64,000 nucleotides of DNA from Aphanomyces cochlioides. Taxonomy: Eukaryota > Oomycota > Saprolegniomycetes > Saprolegniales > Verrucalvaceae. Numbering within the stretch: the stretch's first letter is position 1; each line of letters starts with the position of its first letter. The DNA is taken from contig JAHQRK010000029.1 of assembly GCA_019828595.1 (NCBI GenBank), positions 558,001 to 622,000 of the forward strand, written 5' to 3'. Of the stretch, positions 50,924 through 63,082 are shown piece after piece. Position numbers and translations under genes: made by a program. A model generated the notes under the pieces. That model was not told the origin of the DNA. It worked only from the letters and a program-made list of their open reading frames with translations, and did no database searches.

Positions 50924-50994
50924 GCCTCTGCCGATGATCGAAATTGGGACCTCCTGCACCCTAAGCAGGAATCATACCACTAGACCACAGAGGC
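50924..50994 (-). tRNA. tRNA-Pro(AGG), copy A, U13
   Basis: Full length with the T-stem A-C mismatch. Confidence 0.7.
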
Positions 50995-51274
50995 TTTGTT
51001 GACAAAACTGTAGGTATCTGCCATTCAATCCCCAGATTTCCTGACGATACTGCTTCCAATTTCTCGTCGTTTGCACAAATTTATTCGATACCGTTGCATC
51101 CTGTCCGTGCATGATCGCCATGTCGTCATTTATCCTCTATTAAGAATGTATGGACAAGAATGTCGACGACTCTGGGTGATAGTTCGCGCTCAAGATGGTG
51201 GAGCACGCCAAATCTAACCATTGTGAATGAATGCCATGTGACATAAAAATATGTCCACTAAAGATGTCAACAAA

Positions 51275-51345
51275 GCCTCTGTGGTCTAGTGGTATGATTC
51301 CTGCTTAGGGTGCAGGAGGTTCCGATTTCGATCATCGGCAGAGGC
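51275..51345 (+). tRNA. tRNA-Pro(AGG), copy B, U13
   Basis: Full length, T48 variant. Confidence 0.8.
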
Positions 51346-53018
51346 CACCTTTTTCTCTCGACCATGTCACAAACTCCTATATGAAATCACACATTTCATC
51401 CATGTCTTGTGTAACAATCGTGTTTTTCTTGTAGTTGGCTCAAATGCATGTGTAGGGTGTCAAGACTTGATTTTGACTATACTTTCCACGTGCTGCTGAG
51501 GGAAATCATCATGGCGACGCCTTATCGCTCACCTTAAGCTCAGACGGACCTACGCCCCAGGGGTACATTACTTCGCTGTGCATTGCGATTTCAGTTCATC
51601 AATTGATTTTCTTCCGACTGAACAAAACAACAATGGAAGAAATTGTCCGCTCCCCAACAGCCAACTCGTACCACTTATATGGTATGGCATGTCACCACAC
51701 CAATCTCTGACAACACTAACAAATCATAAACACTACTAAAATACCGAGCGTATTTAGACAGTTGAGTCGTAGTTCACTCGATAAACAACTCTAAATGGAT
51801 ATCATCTCTTTGCACATTCCAACCAAGAAACATCAAAACAAAACAATCTAATAATTACTTTTCTATGGTATGAATTGAGTCGTCTTTCAACATAACGTAT
51901 AGTTTGTCGGGGAATGTCATTGATATATTCCTGCTAACCTGCGGTGTCATTTCCTCGTGAAAAGATCGCTAATCCGCGTACTCGACAAAGTACTTAGTTA
52001 CTGTGGCAATATCATTCGCATGAAGCCTATCGAATATGTTCAACTTGGGGTAGTCTCAATGTTGGTCGGTCTCATTTGTCTGTATAACGTACTGAAGCCA
52101 TCTCAATAATTTGTGCAGGCATCTATCTATGGTTTTTGTGCGACAGTTTAGCCTTATACAACGGATTCAAATCCCTGTACCCAGATATGTGGGTAGCACG
52201 ATATGTGGGTAGCACGATATGTGGGTAGCACGATGTGTGGTATTTGTCATGTCAGAGACAATTGGACTTTTCATAATTCTAAGCAGAGTCTCCTGAATAC
52301 ACCCAGATAAAATGCCATGATCTACATTGATGCTTGTGGAAAAGTTTACACAAGTAAATGTGTTCAATAGTGCACAAAGACAATACTTATCCTTCGACGA
52401 CTAGGAGTTGTAATATTGGAATGATGTTAATGAAACAAGCTAAGACAAGGGTAATTTCTGAGAACTTTGTGGCAGATACAGCAAACTAACTATATCTACC
52501 ATCACATCGAGCGAAAACTTTTCCTTAAGAAACGGTACAACAGGGTCAAATATCGTATTTAGGTTGTATGCTTTCAGTTGGGGATCAATGAATACATGAT
52601 ATGCCAAACAATTTGCAAGCGATGAGGGATTTTTTTGCTATGTCGACGAGAATGAAATCCGCACGGACAATCCGCACGGACAACATCAAAGTATAATCTA
52701 GAGCGCAAAAATGCATGCATATTCTACAAGTTTTGCAAACCATCCATACTTACTTCAATAACTGAATAATTTATTGTTTATTATGGATTCTATCGAACAA
52801 CATTGCCATTGATTCCACCAAGTTTTGCTCAACACATTGACTTCTTCCTAAAGCTTGCTTGTCAAATACACCATTTTCATAAAATACTGCATTGAAACCT
52901 CTGAATAACTTCTATCGAGAACCATTTTATAACATGTTGGATGTGGTGAACATGGATGGTGGTGGATACTTCAGCAATTGAGGTAGGTTTGACAGAACTG
53001 CAGAAACGAAAAAAGATG

Positions 53019-53089
53019 GCCTCTGCCGATGATCGAAATCGGGACCTCCTGCACCCTAAGCAGGAATCATACCACTAGACCACAGAGGC
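53019..53089 (-). tRNA. tRNA-Pro(AGG), copy C, U13
   Basis: Identical to the U1 copy C. Confidence 0.85.
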
Positions 53090-54342
53090 ACTCATACTTC
53101 TACAAATCTGATGACATACATTCTCCATGCAATAGCAACACATTTGCCTCGACTTTCAATCTCTAAAGACACATCATGCATCGTACTCTAAACTTTACCA
53201 ACTTCTAAAAAGACGCATTCTCCTCCAAAACACGATACATCATTTTCACACAATAACATATTATACTCATCGCAGCATATATTGCGCTTTTCGGTGGCAT
53301 AATCAGAGATGAGATTTTACACGTCGGCGCATCGACTGACAACCTACCGAGAATACCATCCTCACAGCTCAGACCAGAATGTCTACTTGGGTCCTCTCGG
53401 ACTATTCCTCAATGCAATAGGGTCAAAAATAGTTGCATAGATATTACTCTCCATGTACCAATTGCCCACGGACGTGGAACAAAGTGCAATGAAAACCGAC
53501 GTCGAACTGCAATTTTACAGATTTTGTAGGCACCTGATGAAAAGGCCAAGATAAGCTCAACCAGAAAAAGATAGATTAAATATTTTTTTAATGTTTTTGA
53601 CACGCACGTGATCTTGAATTGTGAGGAAATCAGATCAGTCACCAGAATACGACGACATAGTCGGACTGGTTATCCTTTCAGTCCCAGACATGGGTAATTT
53701 GTTCAAAATTGAATTGAAAACGAAGATGTTTGATTTACAATCGAGAAGTTCTGTCTGTTTTCATTCTTGAGAACCAAAACTCACGTTACAGAAGTACAGT
53801 TGGAGGACATGAATCCGATTCCCCTCTAAATAGAGAACAAATATACTTACTTGACAAATAAACATAAGTTTTTGTTGGATCTCTTTGATCCACGCGCTAT
53901 CTTGTTGAATTGTGTCTTACTGTGCCATCGTGGATGGTTTTACGAAACAGTAAAGATTGCAATGTATGTGGAGGTTTTGGAACGTTGTATAGTGAAAGCA
54001 CGATCTGTCTTTTCACTTGACAAATAGACCTGTCGTGCTCCACATATGCATGCCACAGTACACATTATTTGACTCGTTTTCTTCGGGGGAGATTCAAATC
54101 CAAACCTGTTTGTCTGGCGTAGATATTCGTAAAGCTATGTTAAGACCTCGAACGTTTGACCTAAACACTGAGGTGGATGTTCGTTGTGTTTCTCATAAGA
54201 CTTGATCTATTTGTTCTGGTTTTGTCAGACAAACGAGAATTCTTGGGACAAATCCCTTGCGAAGAAATAAAATATACAAACTTGGTGCATGCGATATAGT
54301 AGGTATATGCCGTAGAAGGTAAATTGGAGTGATAAAAAGATG

Positions 54343-54394
54343 GCCTCTGCCGATGATCGAAATTGGGACCTCCTGCACCCTAAGCAGGAATCAT
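54343..54394 (-). pseudogene. Truncated tRNA-Pro, copy A relic, U14
   Basis: 52-nt relic broken at ATCAT. Confidence 0.9.
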
Positions 54395-55381
54395 TCGCAT
54401 GAAGCCTATCGAATATGTTCAACTTGGGGTAGTCTCAATGTTGGTCGGTCTCATTTGTCTGTATAACGTACTGAAGCCATCTCAATAATTTGTGCAGGCA
54501 TCTATCTATGGTTTTTGTGCGACAGTTTAGCCTTGTACAACGGATTCAAATCCCTGTACCCAGATATGTGGGTAGCACGATATGTGGGTAGCACGATGTG
54601 TGGTATTTGTCATGTCAGAGACAATTGAACTTTTCATAATTCTAAGCAGAGTCTCCTGAATACACCCAGATAAAATGCCATGATCTACATTGATGCTTGT
54701 GGAAAAGTTTACACAAGTAAATGTGTTCAATAGTGCACAAAGACAATACTTATCCTTCGACGACTAGGAGTTGTAATATTGGAATGATGTTAATGAAACA
54801 AGCTAAGACAAGGGTAATTTCTGAGAACTTTGTGGCAGATACAGCAAACTAACTATATCTACCATCACATCGAGCGAAAACTTTTCCTTAAGAAACGGTA
54901 CAACAGGGTCAAATATCGTATTTAGGTTGTATGCTTTCAGTTGGGGATCAATGAATACATGATATGCCAAACAATTTGCAAGCGATGAGGGATTTTTTTG
55001 CTATGTCGACGAGAATGAAATCCGCACGGACAATCCGCACGGACAACATCAAAGTATAATCTAGAGCGCAAAAATGCATGCATATTCTACAAGTTTTGCA
55101 AACCATCCATACTTACTTCAATAACTGAATAATTTATTGTTTATTATGGATTCTATCGAACAACATTGCCATTGATTCCACCAAGTTTTGCTCAACACAT
55201 TGACTTCTTCCTAAAGCTAGCTTGTCAAATACACCATTTTCATAAAATACTGCATTGAAACCTCTGAATAACTTCTATCGAGAACCATTTTATAACATGT
55301 TGGATGTGGTGAACATGGATGGTGGTGGATACTTCAGCAATTGAGGTAGGTTTGACAGAACTGCAGAAACGAAAAAAGATG

Positions 55382-55452
55382 GCCTCTGCCGATGATCGAA
55401 ATCGGGACCTCCTGCACCCTAAGCAGGAATCATACCACTAGACCACAGAGGC
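55382..55452 (-). tRNA. tRNA-Pro(AGG), copy C, U14
   Basis: Identical to the U1 copy C. Confidence 0.85.
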
Positions 55453-56698
55453 ACTCATACTTCTACAAATCTGATGACATACATTCTCCATGCAATAGCA
55501 ACACATTTGCCTCGACTTTCAATCTCTAAAGACACATCATGCATCGTACTTTTACCAACTTCTAAAAAGACGCATTCTCCTCCAAAACACGATACATCAT
55601 TTTCACACAATAACATATTATACTCATCGCAGCATATATTGCGCTTTTCGGTGGCATAATCAGAGATGAGATTTTACACGTCGGCGCATCGACTGACAAC
55701 CTACCGAGAATACCATCCTCACAGCTCAGACCAGAATGTCTACTTGGGTCCTCTCGGACTATTCCTCAATGCAATAGGGTCAAAAATAGTTGCATAGATA
55801 TTACTCTCCATGTACCAATTGCCCACGGACGTGGAACAAAGTGCAATGAAAACCGACGTCGAACTGCAATTTTACAGATTTTGTAGGCACGTGATGAAAA
55901 GGCCAAGATAAGCTCAACCAGAAAAAGATAGATTAAATATTTTTTTAATGTTTTTGACACGCACGTGATCTTGAATTGTGAGGAAATCAGATCAGTCACC
56001 AGAATACGACGACATAGTCGGACTGGTTATCCTTTCAGTCCCAGACATGGGTAATTTGTTCAAAATTGAATTGAAAACGAAGATGTTTGATTTACAATCG
56101 AGAAGTTCTGTCTGTTTTCATTCTTGAGAACCAAAACTCACGTTACAGAAGTACAGTTGGAGGACATGAATCCGATTCCCCTCTAAATAGAGAACAAATA
56201 TACTTACTTGACAAATAAACATAAGTTTTTGTTGGATCTCTTTGATCCACGCGCTATCTTGTTGAATTGTGTCTTACTGTGCCATCGTGGATGGTTTTAC
56301 GAAACAGTAAAGATTGCAATGTATGTGGAGGTTTTGGAACGTTGTATAGTGAAAGCACGATCTGTCTTTTCACTTGACAAATAGACCTGTCGTGCTCCAC
56401 ATATGCATGCCACAGTACACATTATTTGACTCGTTTTCTTCGGGGAGATTCAAATCCAAACCTGTTTGTCTGGCGTAGATATTCGTAAAGCTATGTTAAG
56501 ACCTCGAACGTTTGACCTAAACACTGAGGTGGATGTTCGTTGTGTTTCTCATAAGACTTGATCTATTTGTTCTGGTTTTGTCAGACAAACGAGAATTCTT
56601 GGGACAAATCCCTTGCGAAGAAATAAAATATACAAACTTGGTGCATGCGATATAGTAGGTATATGCCGTAGAAGGTAAATTGGAGTGATAAAAAGATG

Positions 56699-56750
56699 GC
56701 CTCTGCCGATGATCGAAATTGGGACCTCCTGCACCCTAAGCAGGAATCAT
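56699..56750 (-). pseudogene. Truncated tRNA-Pro, copy A relic, U15
   Basis: 52-nt relic broken at ATCAT. Confidence 0.9.
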
Positions 56751-57737
56751 TCGCATGAAGCCTATCGAATATGTTCAACTTGGGGTAGTCTCAATGTTGG
56801 TCGGTCTCATTTGTCTGTATAACGTACTGAAGCCATCTCAATAATTTGTGCAGGCATCTATCTATGGTTTTTGTGCGACAGTTTAGCCTTGTACAACGGA
56901 TTCAAATCCCTGTACCCAGATATGTGGGTAGCACGATATGTGGGTAGCACGATGTGTGGTATTTGTCATGTCAGAGACAATTGAACTTTTCATAATTCTA
57001 AGCAGAGTCTCCTGAATACACCCAGATAAAATGCCATGATCTACATTGATGCTTGTGGAAAAGTTTACACAAGTAAATGTGTTCAATAGTGCACAAAGAC
57101 AATACTTATCCTTCGACGACTAGGAGTTGTAATATTGGAATGATGTTAATGAAACAAGCTAAGACAAGGGTAATTTCTGAGAACTTTGTGGCAGATACAG
57201 CAAACTAACTATATCTACCATCACATCGAGCGAAAACTTTTCCTTAAGAAACGGTACAACAGGGTCAAATATCGTATTTAGGTTGTATGCTTTCAGTTGG
57301 GGATCAATGAATACATGATATGCCAAACAATTTGCAAGCGATGAGGGATTTTTTTGCTATGTCGACGAGAATGAAATCCGCACGGACAATCCGCACGGAC
57401 AACATCAAAGTATAATCTAGAGCGCAAAAATGCATGCATATTCTACAAGTTTTGCAAACCATCCATACTTACTTCAATAACTGAATAATTTATTGTTTAT
57501 TATGGATTCTATCGAACAACATTGCCATTGATTCCACCAAGTTTTGCTCAACACATTGACTTCTTCCTAAAGCTAGCTTGTCAAATACACCATTTTCATA
57601 AAATACTGCATTGAAACCTCTGAATAACTTCTATCGAGAACCATTTTATAACATGTTGGATGTGGTGAACATGGATGGTGGTGGATACTTCAGCAATTGA
57701 GGTAGGTTTGACAGAACTGCAGAAACGAAAAAAGATG

Positions 57738-57808
57738 GCCTCTGCCGATGATCGAAATCGGGACCTCCTGCACCCTAAGCAGGAATCATACCACTAGACC
57801 ACAGAGGC
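57738..57808 (-). tRNA. tRNA-Pro(AGG), copy C, U15
   Basis: Identical to the U1 copy C. Confidence 0.85.
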
Positions 57809-59061
57809 ACTCATACTTCTACAAATCTGATGACATACATTCTCCATGCAATAGCAACACATTTGCCTCGACTTTCAATCTCTAAAGACACATCATGCAT
57901 CGTACTCTAAACTTTACCAACTTCTAAAAAGACGCATTCTCCTCCAAAACACGATACATCATTTTCACACAATAACATATTATACTCATCGCAGCATATA
58001 TTGCGCTTTTCGGTGGCATAATCAGAGATGAGATTTTACACGTCGGCGCATCGACTGACAACCTACCGAGAATACCATCCTCACAGCTCAGACCAGAATG
58101 TCTACTTGGGTCCTCTCGGACTATTCCTCAATGCAATAGGGTCAAAAATAGTTGCATAGATATTACTCTCCATGTACCAATTGCCCACGGACGTGGAACA
58201 AAGTGCAATGAAAACCGACGTCGAACTGCAATTTTACAGATTTTGTAGGCACCTGATGAAAAGGCCAAGATAAGCTCAACCAGAAAAAGATAGATTAAAT
58301 ATTTTTTTAATGTTTTTGACACGCACGTGATCTTGAATTGTGAGGAAATCAGATCAGTCACCAGAATACGACGACATAGTCGGACTGGTTATCCTTTCAG
58401 TCCCAGACATGGGTAATTTGTTCAAAATTGAATTGAAAACGAAGATGTTTGATTTACAATCGAGAAGTTCTGTCTGTTTTCATTCTTGAGAACCAAAACT
58501 CACGTTACAGAAGTACAGTTGGAGGACATGAATCCGATTCCCCTCTAAATAGAGAACAAATATACTTACTTGACAAATAAACATAAGTTTTTGTTGGATC
58601 TCTTTGATCCACGCGCTATCTTGTTGAATTGTGTCTTACTGTGCCATCGTGGATGGTTTTACGAAACAGTAAAGATTGCAATGTATGTGGAGGTTTTGGA
58701 ACGTTGTATAGTGAAAGCACGATCTGTCTTTTCACTTGACAAATAGACCTGTCGTGCTCCACATATGCATGCCACAGTACACATTATTTGACTCGTTTTC
58801 TTCGGGGGAGATTCAAATCCAAACCTGTTTGTCTGGCGTAGATATTCGTAAAGCTATGTTAAGACCTCGAACGTTTGACCTAAACACTGAGGTGGATGTT
58901 CGTTGTGTTTCTCATAAGACTTGATCTATTTGTTCTGGTTTTGTCAGACAAACGAGAATTCTTGGGACAAATCCCTTGCGAAGAAATAAAATATACAAAC
59001 TTGGTGCATGCGATATAGTAGGTATATGCCGTAGAAGGTAAATTGGAGTGATAAAAAGATG

Positions 59062-59113
59062 GCCTCTGCCGATGATCGAAATTGGGACCTCCTGCACCCT
59101 AAGCAGGAATCAT
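59062..59113 (-). pseudogene. Truncated tRNA-Pro, copy A relic, U16
   Basis: 52-nt relic broken at ATCAT. Confidence 0.9.
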
Positions 59114-60100
59114 TCGCATGAAGCCTATCGAATATGTTCAACTTGGGGTAGTCTCAATGTTGGTCGGTCTCATTTGTCTGTATAACGTACTGAAGCCATC
59201 TCAATAATTTGTGCAGGCATCTATCTATGGTTTTTGTGCGACAGTTTAGCCTTGTACAACGGATTCAAATCCCTGTACCCAGATATGTGGGTAGCACGAT
59301 ATGTGGGTAGCACGATGTGTGGTATTTGTCATGTCAGAGACAATTGAACTTTTCATAATTCTAAGCAGAGTCTCCTGAATACACCCAGATAAAATGCCAT
59401 GATCTACATTGATGCTTGTGGAAAAGTTTACACAAGTAAATGTGTTCAATAGTGCACAAAGACAATACTTATCCTTCGACGACTAGGAGTTGTAATATTG
59501 GAATGATGTTAATGAAACAAGCTAAGACAAGGGTAATTTCTGAGAACTTTGTGGCAGATACAGCAAACTAACTATATCTACCATCACATCGAGCGAAAAC
59601 TTTTCCTTAAGAAACGGTACAACAGGGTCAAATATCGTATTTAGGTTGTATGCTTTCAGTTGGGGATCAATGAATACATGATATGCCAAACAATTTGCAA
59701 GCGATGAGGGATTTTTTTGCTATGTCGACGAGAATGAAATCCGCACGGACAATCCGCACGGACAACATCAAAGTATAATCTAGAGCGCAAAAATGCATGC
59801 ATATTCTACAAGTTTTGCAAACCATCCATACTTACTTCAATAACTGAATAATTTATTGTTTATTATGGATTCTATCGAACAACATTGCCATTGATTCCAC
59901 CAAGTTTTGCTCAACACATTGACTTCTTCCTAAAGCTAGCTTGTCAAATACACCATTTTCATAAAATACTGCATTGAAACCTCTGAATAACTTCTATCGA
60001 GAACCATTTTATAACATGTTGGATGTGGTGAACATGGATGGTGGTGGATACTTCAGCAATTGAGGTAGGTTTGACAGAACTGCAGAAACGAAAAAAGATG

Positions 60101-60171
60101 GCCTCTGCCGATGATCGAAATCGGGACCTCCTGCACCCTAAGCAGGAATCATACCACTAGACCACAGAGGC
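60101..60171 (-). tRNA. tRNA-Pro(AGG), copy C, U16
   Basis: Identical to the U1 copy C. Confidence 0.85.
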
Positions 60172-61427
60172 ACTCATACTTCTACAAATCTGATGACATA
60201 CATTCTCCATGCAATAGCAACACATTTGCCTCGACTTTCAATCTCTAAAGACACATCATGCATCGTACTCTAAACTTTACCAACTTCTAAAAAGACGCAT
60301 TCTCCTCCAAAACACGATACATCATTTTCACACAATAACATATTATACTCATCGCAGCATATATTGCGCTTTTCGGTGGCATAATCAGAGATGAGATTTT
60401 ACACGTCGGCGCATCGACTGACAACCTACCGAGAATACCATCCTCACAGCTCAGACCAGAATGTCTACTTGGGTCCTCTCGGACTATTCCTCAATGCAAT
60501 AGGGTCAAAAATAGTTGCATAGATATTACTCTCCATGTACCAATTGCCCACGGACGTGGAACAAAGTGCAATGAAAACCGACGTCGAACTGCAATTTTAC
60601 AGATTTTGTAGGCACCTGATGAAAAGGCCAAGATAAGCTCAACCAGAAAAAGATAGATTAAATATTTTTTTAATGTTTTTGACACGCACGTGATCTTGAA
60701 TTGTGAGGAAATCAGATCAGTCACCAGAATACGACGACGACATAGTCGGACTGGTTATCCTTTCAGTCCCAGACATGGGTAATTTGTTCAAAATTGAATT
60801 GAAAACGAAGATGTTTGATTTACAATCGAGAAGTTCTGTCTGTTTTCATTCTTGAGAACCAAAACTCACGTTACAGAAGTACAGTTGGAGGACATGAATC
60901 CGATTCCCCTCTAAATAGAGAACAAATATACTTACTTGACAAATAAACATAAGTTTTTGTTGGATCTCTTTGATCCACGCGCTATCTTGTTGAATTGTGT
61001 CTTACTGTGCCATCGTGGATGGTTTTACGAAACAGTAAAGATTGCAATGTATGTGGAGGTTTTGGAACGTTGTATAGTGAAAGCACGATCTGTCTTTTCA
61101 CTTGACAAATAGACCTGTCGTGCTCCACATATGCATGCCACAGTACACATTATTTGACTCGTTTTCTTCGGGGGAGATTCAAATCCAAACCTGTTTGTCT
61201 GGCGTAGATATTCGTAAAGCTATGTTAAGACCTCGAACGTTTGACCTAAACACTGAGGTGGATGTTCGTTGTGTTTCTCATAAGACTTGATCTATTTGTT
61301 CTGGTTTTGTCAGACAAACGAGAATTCTTGGGACAAATCCCTTGCGAAGAAATAAAATATACAAACTTGGTGCATGCGATATAGTAGGTATATGCCGTAG
61401 AAGGTAAATTGGAGTGATAAAAAGATG

Positions 61428-61479
61428 GCCTCTGCCGATGATCGAAATTGGGACCTCCTGCACCCTAAGCAGGAATCAT
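61428..61479 (-). pseudogene. Truncated tRNA-Pro, copy A relic, U17
   Basis: 52-nt relic broken at ATCAT. Confidence 0.9.
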
Positions 61480-62465
61480 TCGCATGAAGCCTATCGAATA
61501 TGTTCAACTTGGGGTAGTCTCAATGTTGGTCGGTCTCATTTGTCTGTATAACGTACTGAAGCCATCTCAATAATTTGTGCAGGCATCTATCTATGGTTTT
61601 TGTGCGACAGTTTAGCCTTGTACAACGGATTCAAATCCCTGTACCCAGATATGTGGGTAGCACGATATGTGGGTAGCACGATGTGTGGTATTTGTCATGT
61701 CAGAGACAATTGAACTTTTCATAATTCTAAGCAGAGTCTCCTGAATACACCCAGATAAAATGCCATGATCTACATTGATGCTTGTGGAAAAGTTTACACA
61801 AGTAAATGTGTTCAATAGTGCACAAAGACAATACTTATCCTTCGACGACTAGGAGTTGTAATATTGGAATGATGTTAATGAAACAAGCTAAGACAAGGGT
61901 AATTTCTGAGAACTTTGTGGCAGATACAGCAAACTAACTATATCTACCATCACATCGAGCGAAAACTTTTCCTTAAGAAACGGTACAACAGGGTCAAATA
62001 TCGTATTTAGGTTGTATGCTTTCAGTTGGGGATCAATGAATGCATGATATGCCAAACAATTTGCAAGCGATGAGGGATTTTTTTGCTATGTCGACGAGAA
62101 TGAAATCCGCACGGACAATCCGCACGGACAACATCAAAGTATAATCTAGAGCGCAAAAATGCATGCATATTCTACAAGTTTTGCAAACCATCCATACTTA
62201 CTTCAATAACTGAATAATTTATTGTTTATTTGGATTCTATCGAACAACATTGCCATTGATTCCACCAAGTTTTGCTCAACACATTGACTTCTTCCTAAAG
62301 CTAGCTTGTCAAATACACCATTTTCATAAAATACTGCATTGAAACCTCTGAATAACTTCTATCGAGAACCATTTTATAACATGTTGGATGTGGTGAACAT
62401 GGATGGTGGTGGATACTTCAGCAATTGAGGTAGGTTTGACAGAACTGCAGAAACGAAAAAAGATG

Positions 62466-62536
62466 GCCTCTGCCGATGATCGAAATCGGGACCTCCTGCA
62501 CCCTAAGCAGGAATCATACCACTAGACCACAGAGGC
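62466..62536 (-). tRNA. tRNA-Pro(AGG), copy C, U17
   Basis: Identical to the U1 copy C. Confidence 0.85.
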
Positions 62537-63082
62537 ACTCATACTTCTACAAATCTGATGACATACATTCTCCATGCAATAGCAACACATTTGCCTCGAC
62601 TTTCAATCTCTAAAGACACATCATGCATCGTACTCTAAACTTTACCAACTTCTAAAAAGACGCATTCTCCTCCAAAACACGATACATCATTTTCACACAA
62701 TAACATATTATACTCATCGCAGCATATATTGCGCTTTTCGGTGGCATAATCAGAGATGAGATTTTACACGTCGGCGCATCGACTGACAACCTACCGAGAA
62801 TACCATCCTCACAGCTCAGACCAGAATGTCTACTTGGGTCCTCTCGGACTATTCCTCAATGCAATAGGGTCAAAAATAGTTGCATAGATATTACTCTCCA
62901 TGTACCAATTGCCCACGGACGTGGAACAAAGTGCAATGAAAACCGACGTCGAACTGCAATTTTACAGATTTTGTAGGCACCTGATGAAAAGGCCAAGATA
63001 AGCTCAACCAGAAAAAGATAGATTAAATATTTTTTTAATGTTTTTGACACGCACGTGATCTTGAATTGTGAGGAAATCAGAT

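Larger units (their letters stand above)
50217..53635. repeat. Array unit U13 (long)
   Basis: 3419 bp; sister of U3 (triplicated block, TTCTAGAGAC, GCCAACTCG). Confidence 0.95.
53636..55992. repeat. Array unit U14 (short)
   Basis: 2357 bp, the shortest; a 6-bp loss in GTACTCTAAACTTTACC is unique to it. Confidence 0.95.
55993..58354. repeat. Array unit U15 (short)
   Basis: 2362 bp; one G lost in GGGGGAGATT, as in U7. Confidence 0.95.
58355..60717. repeat. Array unit U16 (short)
   Basis: 2363 bp, consensus short unit. Confidence 0.95.
60718..63082. repeat. Array unit U17 (short)
   Basis: 2365 bp; extra GAC in ACGACGACGACATAG near its start and one base lost in TTTATTTGG. Confidence 0.95.
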
